Source: Oscillospiraceae bacterium (GTDB lineage Bacteria; Bacillota; Clostridia; Oscillospirales; Oscillospiraceae). Taken from it: a stretch of 54,292 nt of DNA. The translations under genes and the position numbers were made by a program. The stretch is from the NCBI GenBank assembly GCA_017620525.1, contig JAGAUY010000090.1, positions 1 to 54,292 of the forward strand, read 5' to 3'. Below the pieces are notes generated by a model. The model ran no database searches. It was not told where the DNA came from and was given only the letters and a program-made list of their open reading frames with translations. Each line of letters opens with the position of its first letter. The stretch's first letter is position 1. Positions 50,015 through 54,292 of this stretch are shown piece by piece.

Positions 50015-50920
50015 ATGGGATTTTTTGATAAAATCAAGGCGGGTCTGACCAAGACCCGTGATGCGCTGAGCAATACCCTCGGCAGCGTTTTTACCGGCTT
50101 TTCCGAGATCGATGACGATTTCTACGATGAGCTGGAGGAGAGCCTGATCCTGGCGGACCTGGGTGTGGAGACTTCCACCAAGGCTACCGACCATCTGCGC
50201 AGAGTGATCCGGGAGCAGCACATTAAGACCACCGAGGAAGCCAAGGCTGCGCTGAAGGAGATCCTGGTGGAGATGCTGAACGTTGGCGACACGGAACTGA
50301 ATCTCAGCACCCATCCCAGCGTGATCCTGGTCATCGGCGTCAACGGCGTCGGCAAGACCACCACCATCGGCAAGATCGCCAAGCAGCAGGTGGAGCAGGG
50401 CAAGAAGGTCCTGCTGGTGGCCGGCGATACGTTCCGTGCTGCCGCTGCCGACCAGCTGGAAATCTGGGCTGGCCGCTCCGGCGCCGGCATTGTCCGCCAG
50501 CATGAGGGCGCAGACCCCGCTTCCGTGGTATTTGACGGCATCCAGTCTGCCAAGGCGAAGGATGTGGATGTGATCATCATCGATACCGCCGGCCGTCTGC
50601 ACAACAAGCAGAACCTGATGAACGAACTGAACAAGATCAGCCGCATCGTCAGCCGGGAACTGCCCGACGCAGCGCGGGAAGTTCTGCTGGTCCTGGACGG
50701 AACCACCGGCCAGAATGGCCTGATCCAGGCAAAGCAGTTCAAGGAGATCGCGGGTGTTACCGCAATGGCCGTCACCAAGCTGGACGGCACCGCCAAGGGA
50801 GGCATTGTCATCGCTGTGTCCGATGCGCTGCAGATCCCTGTAAAGTTCATCGGTGTGGGTGAGCAGGCGGATGACCTGATGCCCTTCGTTGCGAAGGATT
50901 TTGTGGATGCACTGCTGTGA
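50015..50920 (+). CDS. ftsY: Signal recognition particle receptor FtsY
   Basis: A 301-aa GTPase that docks SRP-ribosome complexes at the membrane. It has only the short N-terminal amphipathic start (MGFFDKIKAGLTKTRDALSN) of Firmicutes FtsY, followed by the N domain and the G domain: G1 GVNGVGKTTTIGKIA, VAGDTFRAAAADQLEIW, IIDTAGRLHNK (G3), TKLDGTAKGG (G4) and VKFIGVGEQADDLMPF. The ATG at 50015 has AAAGGA nine bases upstream. It follows smc by 30 bases, the usual order, and precedes rdgB by 7 bases. Confidence 0.97.
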   Translation: MGFFDKIKAGLTKTRDALSNTLGSVFTGFSEIDDDFYDELEESLILADLGVETSTKATDHLRRVIREQHIKTTEEAKAALKEILVEMLNVGDTELNLSTHPSVILVIGVNGVGKTTTIGKIAKQQVEQGKKVLLVAGDTFRAAAADQLEIWAGRSGAGIVRQHEGADPASVVFDGIQSAKAKDVDVIIIDTAGRLHNKQNLMNELNKISRIVSRELPDAAREVLLVLDGTTGQNGLIQAKQFKEIAGVTAMAVTKLDGTAKGGIVIAVSDALQIPVKFIGVGEQADDLMPFVAKDFVDALL

Positions 50921-50927
50921 GGAAACT

Positions 50928-51533
50928 ATGAAGATTGTATTAGCAAGCAAAAACAGGCACAAGCTGGAGGAGATCAGACAGATCACCGACCGGTTCGGTA
51001 TGGAACTGGTGCTTCAGTCGGAGATCGGCGTGGATATCGATGTGGAGGAAAACGGCTCCACGTTTGAGGAAAATTCCCTGATTAAGGCTGAAGCTGTGAT
51101 GAAGGCCACGGGCCTTCCTGCTATGGCCGATGATTCCGGCATCGCGGTGGATGCCCTGAACGGTGAGCCGGGTATTTACTCCGCCCGTTACGGCTTTGAC
51201 GAGCGTCTGGACGACTGGGGCCGGCTGCAGCTGCTGCTGAAGAATATGGAGGCTGTCCCGGATGGACAGCGGCAGGCAAAATTTGTCTGCGTCATCACCC
51301 TGATTACCCCCGATGGCAGGACTATTCAGGCCCGGGGCGAGATCCATGGTGAACTGCTGCGGGAGGCCCGGGGCGAGAACGGATTTGGATATGATCCGAT
51401 CTTCTATTATCCCCCGATGGGAATGACCACGGCAGAAATGAGCGCCGCCGACAAGAATCAGGTCTCCCACCGGGCGAACGCGCTGAATGTTTTTTACGAG
51501 AAGTTGAAGGAGGCAGGTTATGCTGACAAGTAA
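50928..51533 (+). CDS. rdgB: XTP/dITP diphosphatase (RdgB/HAM1)
   Basis: A 201-aa house-cleaning enzyme that hydrolyses dITP and XTP to the monophosphates. The start KIVLASKNRHKLEEIRQI is diagnostic, followed by FEENSLIKAEAVMKATG, the metal-binding ADDSGIAVDALNGEPGIYSARY, GENGFGYDPIFYYP and the closing SHRANAL motif. The ATG at 50928 follows the GAGGAAAC site that overlaps the ftsY stop. Its end overlaps the next gene by 14 bases. Confidence 0.95.
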   Translation: MKIVLASKNRHKLEEIRQITDRFGMELVLQSEIGVDIDVEENGSTFEENSLIKAEAVMKATGLPAMADDSGIAVDALNGEPGIYSARYGFDERLDDWGRLQLLLKNMEAVPDGQRQAKFVCVITLITPDGRTIQARGEIHGELLREARGENGFGYDPIFYYPPMGMTTAEMSAADKNQVSHRANALNVFYEKLKEAGYADK

Positions 51534-51990
51534 AGAAAGAGCTGAGCTTCGTGCTCAGGCAAATACCATTGAAACCACGCTGATGGTCGGTAAGGACGGT
51601 GTGACGGAGAATGTCATCGCCGAGGCTGACAAACTGCTGACTGCCAGAGAACTGGTCAAGGGCAAGGTCCTGGAGAGCGCTCTGATGTCCGCCCGGGAAG
51701 TGAGCGATGCCATCTGTGAGGCCACCGGAGCTGACGGTGTCTCCTGCGTGGGTTCCAAGTTTGTGGTCTGGCGCTTTTCCGAGAAGTGCCAGGAGGAGCG
51801 CAATCAGACTGGCCGTGCCAAGCGCAGGACGACGCCCGTCAGTAAGTCCGATCCTGTCCGCAAGGGCGCCCGTGCCCGCCGTCAGGCAGCCCGGGAGCAG
51901 CGGGAACAGCGCAATCAGTATTTCCGCCAGAAGGCTATTGACCAGGCCATTGAGCGGGCAAGAGAGAAGCAGCTGCGGGAGAAGGATTGA
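51520..51990 (+). CDS. YhbY-type RNA-binding protein with a basic C-terminal extension, 156 aa
   Basis: Residues 1-95 are the CRS1-YhbY RNA-binding domain: LTSKERAELRAQANTIETTL, LMVGKDGVTENVIAEADKLL, ARELVKGKVLESAL and a GSKFVVWRF ending, the family GxxG-like core. YhbY associates with pre-50S ribosomes. Usual family length is about 95-100; here about 60 further residues rich in Arg, Lys and Gln follow (AKRRTTPVSKSDPVRKGARA onward), ending in a charged helix. This tail probably binds RNA or ribosomes; that is inference. Neighbours rsfS and rnc also act on ribosomal RNA or subunits. It overlaps rdgB by 14 bases, with GAAGGAGGC before the ATG. Confidence 0.92.
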   Translation: MLTSKERAELRAQANTIETTLMVGKDGVTENVIAEADKLLTARELVKGKVLESALMSAREVSDAICEATGADGVSCVGSKFVVWRFSEKCQEERNQTGRAKRRTTPVSKSDPVRKGARARRQAAREQREQRNQYFRQKAIDQAIERAREKQLREKD

Positions 51991-52036
51991 CCCATAAATC
52001 GTTTGTAAGTTTGACAGACAACAGAGGAGGGTAAGA

Positions 52037-53215
52037 ATGGAAAGAATCGGTATTTACGGAGGTACTTTTAATCCGCCCCACGCAGGCCATATCCATGCGG
52101 CAAAAGAGGCTGTGAAAGCGCTGCAGCTGGATAGGCTGCTCATGGTCCCTGCCCATATTACGCCCAACAAGGAGATTCCGGAAGGCACTGCCGAGCCCGA
52201 ACAGCGTCTGGAGATGGTAAAGCTGGCCGTGCAGGATTGTCCGAAGATCGAAGTGACGGACTTGGAACTCAAGCGCAAGGGAACCAGCTACACCTATCAG
52301 ACTATCCTGGAGCTTCGGAAGCAGTATCCCAAGGCACAGCTGTATTTGCTGATGGGTACGGATATGTTCCTGGCCTTTGAAAGCTGGAGAGAGCCGGATA
52401 TTATCATGGCAAATGCTGTGATTGCCGTCCTCTACCGGGGCGAGAAGGGGGAACGGGATGCGATCTTTGCGCAGAAAGAGCATCTGGAAGCAAGAGGCGG
52501 CAAGATCCGGATTGTGAAGAATCAGGTTCTGGCCATTTCCTCCACCAATCTGCGCCGGCTGCTGGCATTCCAGTGCGCGAAGCCTTTCCTGGCGGAGGGT
52601 ACCGGCGCGTACATCCGGGAATGCGGCCTGTATGATAGCGCGGCGGATTGGAAGAATCTGCCCATGGAAGAACTGGAGCGCGTGGTGATCCGACTGCTCA
52701 ACCCCAACCGGGTCGCTCATGTGCTGGGCTGCCGGGATACGGCAATGGATCTGGCGAAGCGCTGGGGCGCAAACGAAACGGACGCGGCCCGGGCAGGCAT
52801 TCTCCATGATGTGACCAAGGCTCTGGACGGCCCCCTGCAATTGACATTGTGCCGCGAATATGGTACGATATTGGATGATTTTGGACAGCGCTATCCCAAG
52901 ACGCTCCACGCGCTGACCGGTTCTCTGGTCGCGGAGCGGATCTTCGGTGAGAACGAAGCGGTGGTTTCCGCCATTCGGCATCATACTACCGGTAGGGCCA
53001 ATATGAGCCTGCTTGAAAAGATCATTTATGTGGCAGACTATATGGAGCCCTGCCGAAAGTTCCAGGGTGTGGAGAAGCTCAGAGAACTTGCCTATTCCGA
53101 TATTGACGCTGCGCTGAAGCTGGGCCTCGAAATGACCATCGAGAACCTCATCAGCCGGGAGCAGGAGATCAGTCCCGAATCCCGGGATGCGCTGGCTTAC
53201 TTGAACAATAACTGA
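52037..53215 (+). CDS. nadD: Fusion of nicotinate-nucleotide adenylyltransferase (NadD) and a YqeK-type HD hydrolase, 392 aa
   Basis: The first 200 residues are NadD, which makes NaAD in NAD synthesis: GIYGGTFNPPHAGHIHAAK with the T/HxGH motif, MVPAHITPNKEI, LLMGTDMFLAFESWREP and the ISSTNLRRLL signature. From about residue 215 comes an HD-domain hydrolase of the YqeK type: RVAHVLGCRDTAMDLAKRWG, AGILHDVTKAL with the metal-binding HD, HALTGSLVAERIFG and IRHHTTGRANMSLLEKIIYVADYMEP. YqeK proteins cleave diadenosine tetraphosphate symmetrically. In Bacillus the two are separate adjacent genes (nadD-yqeK-rsfS order); here they are one frame without a stop. AGAGGAGG stands before the ATG. Confidence 0.95.
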   Translation: MERIGIYGGTFNPPHAGHIHAAKEAVKALQLDRLLMVPAHITPNKEIPEGTAEPEQRLEMVKLAVQDCPKIEVTDLELKRKGTSYTYQTILELRKQYPKAQLYLLMGTDMFLAFESWREPDIIMANAVIAVLYRGEKGERDAIFAQKEHLEARGGKIRIVKNQVLAISSTNLRRLLAFQCAKPFLAEGTGAYIRECGLYDSAADWKNLPMEELERVVIRLLNPNRVAHVLGCRDTAMDLAKRWGANETDAARAGILHDVTKALDGPLQLTLCREYGTILDDFGQRYPKTLHALTGSLVAERIFGENEAVVSAIRHHTTGRANMSLLEKIIYVADYMEPCRKFQGVEKLRELAYSDIDAALKLGLEMTIENLISREQEISPESRDALAYLNNN

Positions 53216-53237
53216 TTCCTCAGAAAGGATAGATACT

Positions 53238-53600
53238 ATGTTAAGTGCAAAAGAAGTCGCTCTGGAAGTGACCAAGGCCCTGGACTCCAAGAAGGGTATT
53301 GACATCAAGCTGCTGAGAATTGACAAGGTCAGCAGTCTGGCGGATTATTTCGTCATCTGCACCGGTACCGTCAACACCCATGTCAAGACGCTGTGCGACT
53401 ATGCGGAGTACACCATGGAGCAGCTGGGCGAGCCGATGCTGGGCCGTGAGGGCCATCGCGGCAACTCCTGGGAACTGCTGGACTTCGGTTCCGTCGTTGT
53501 CCATGTGTTCACTGAGGAAGCCCGCAGATTCTATGATCTGGAGCGCCTGTGGGCCGATGCCGAGGTCGTGGACCTGAAGGATATCATTGTCGAAGAATAA
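53238..53600 (+). CDS. rsfS: Ribosomal silencing factor RsfS
   Basis: A 120-aa protein that binds L14 on the large subunit and blocks subunit joining when nutrients are short. Marks are the LEVTKALDSKKGIDIKLLRI start, SLADYFVICTGTVNTHVKTL, then GREGHRGNSWELLDFGSVVV and VFTEEARRFYDLERLWADAE. Length is typical. AGAAAGGAT precedes the ATG, 22 bases after the nadD-yqeK stop. Confidence 0.97.
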   Translation: MLSAKEVALEVTKALDSKKGIDIKLLRIDKVSSLADYFVICTGTVNTHVKTLCDYAEYTMEQLGEPMLGREGHRGNSWELLDFGSVVVHVFTEEARRFYDLERLWADAEVVDLKDIIVEE

Positions 53601-53610
53601 GAGATTTTTG

Positions 53611-53635
53611 AATTGAAAACGGATGGTTTTCAATT
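53611..53635 (+). other. Perfect inverted repeat between rsfS and leuS
   Basis: AATTGAAAAC (53611-53620) and GTTTTCAATT (53626-53635) form a 10-base stem around GGATG. There is no T-run after it, and it is AT-rich, so it is a poor terminator. The 56-base gap cannot hold a T-box. Confidence 0.5.
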
Positions 53636-53656
53636 GATATAAGAGGTGTTTTACCA

Positions 53657-54292
53657 ATGAATTACGATTTTTCCACCATTGAGAAGAAGTGGCATAAGTA
53701 CTGGGAGGAAAACGATACCTTCCATACGGATGTGTGGGATTTCTCCAAGCCCAAGTATTATGTGCTGGATATGTTCCCCTATCCTTCCGGTGTGGGTCTG
53801 CATGCGGGTCATCCCGAGGGTTACACCGCAACGGACATCATGTCCCGCATGAAGCGTATGCAGGGCTACAATGTGCTGCACCCCATGGGTTATGACTCTT
53901 TCGGCCTGCCCGCCGAGCAGTACGCTGTGGATACCGGTAACCATCCCAACGGCTTTACCCAGAAGAACATCGAAACCTTCTCCGGTCAGCTGAAGGAACT
54001 GGGCTTCGACTATGACTGGTCCAAGGTTATCGCCACCTCCGATCCCGACTTCTACAAGTGGACCCAGTGGATTTTCAAAAAGCTGTGGGAAGCAGGCTAT
54101 GCCAAGCGCATCGAGATGCCTGTCAACTGGTGCGAAGCTTTGGGCACAGTCCTTGCCAATGACGAGGTCATCGATGGCAAGTCTGAGCGCGGCGGCTATC
54201 CCGTTGTGAAGAAGAATATGATGCAGTGGGTCATTGACCAGCCTGCTTTTGCAGAAAAGCTGCTGGAGGGTCTGAACGAGATCGACTGGCCC
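53657..54292 (+). CDS. leuS: Leucyl-tRNA synthetase, N-terminal part (truncated by the window end)
   Basis: The first 212 residues of leucyl-tRNA synthetase, which charges tRNA-Leu. The class I signature region is present: [28 protein letters not shown], cut here as [14 protein letters not shown], with HAGH as the HIGH motif; then [20 protein letters not shown] and the start of the editing-domain side with [19 protein letters not shown], typical of bacterial LeuS. AGAGGTG precedes the ATG at 53657. The frame is open to the last base of the window. Confidence 0.97.
   Translation, partial: MNYDFSTIEKKWHKYWEENDTFHTDVWDFSKPKYYVLDMFPYPSGVGLHAGHPEGYTATDIMSRMKRMQGYNVLHPMGYDSFGLPAEQYAVDTGNHPNGFTQKNIETFSGQLKELGFDYDWSKVIATSDPDFYKWTQWIFKKLWEAGYAKRIEMPVNWCEALGTVLANDEVIDGKSERGGYPVVKKNMMQWVIDQPAFAEKLLEGLNEIDWP

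Noticed and set aside
46523..50986. 1487-codon open frame antisense to smc and ftsY, and a 728-codon one antisense to feoB (1856-4042)
   Set aside because: Both run opposite to clear, full-length conserved genes and their translations are low-complexity (His/Leu/Gln/Asp rich). Long antisense frames are expected from the codon bias of GC-rich genes.
53601..53656. T-box leader for leuS
   Set aside because: Only 56 bases lie between rsfS and leuS; a T-box needs about 200 or more, and no specifier loop or T-box sequence is present. Only the short inverted repeat is there.

Overview
The window looks like a chromosomal segment of a Gram-positive gut-type Clostridia bacterium (Oscillospiraceae/Ruminococcaceae-like). 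Reasons: GC content that reads by eye as mid-50s, strong AGGAGG-type ribosome sites with frequent TTG/GTG starts, sigma-A promoters of the TTGACA-N17-TATAAT type, a KtrAB-type potassium system, TrmFO, a NadD-YqeK fusion, DUF3793, and the order dprA-topA-trmFO. The genus is inference. I saw no tRNA, rRNA, CRISPR array, insertion sequence or phage gene.

Layout. 1-1336: end of a peptide-type ABC permease, an unrecognised 167-aa protein and a GNAT acetyltransferase. 1464-5455: an iron island. feoA, feoB and a 57-aa Cys-rich FeoB-associated membrane protein face a convergent DUF3793-flavodoxin operon. Six copies of the palindrome TTAG-N6-CTAA lie in front of feoA (2), feoB (2) and DUF3793 (2), so the whole island is probably one DtxR/IdeR-type iron regulon. 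5522-16608: polysaccharide locus 1, read from one strong promoter: ABC exporter permease and ATPase, two related glycosyltransferases (one fused to a coiled coil and a GT2 domain), UDP-GlcNAc 2-epimerase, acyltransferase, a large membrane protein of GT-C type and a pyruvyl transferase.

16621-27987: housekeeping genes: adenine deaminase (minus strand), ktrB-ktrA, a SpoU-type RNA methylase, dprA, topA, trmFO, plsX, rnc. 28162-29445: a monocistronic sugar kinase of the N-acetylhexosamine 1-kinase type with its own promoter, a structured 5' leader and a strong terminator. 29588-46321: polysaccharide locus 2, a Wzx/Wzy-type cluster: priming sugar-phosphate transferase, five glycosyltransferases, Wzy-like polymerase/ligase, dTDP-L-rhamnose genes (rfbA, B, D, C), a dTDP-3-amino-3,6-dideoxyhexose pair (ketoisomerase and aminotransferase), acyltransferase, Wzx flippase and a GNAT acetyltransferase. 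46344-54292: smc, ftsY, rdgB, a YhbY-type RNA-binding protein, nadD-yqeK, rsfS and the start of leuS.

How it fits together. The two polysaccharide loci use different export logic (ABC-dependent and Wzx/Wzy-dependent). Locus 2 with the kinase gene sits between rnc and smc, which are neighbours in Bacillus. The iron island pairs Fe(II) uptake with flavodoxin, the iron-free stand-in for ferredoxin, and with a Cys-rich protein of unknown function. That island and the structured leader of the kinase gene are the two places where I think something undescribed is most likely.
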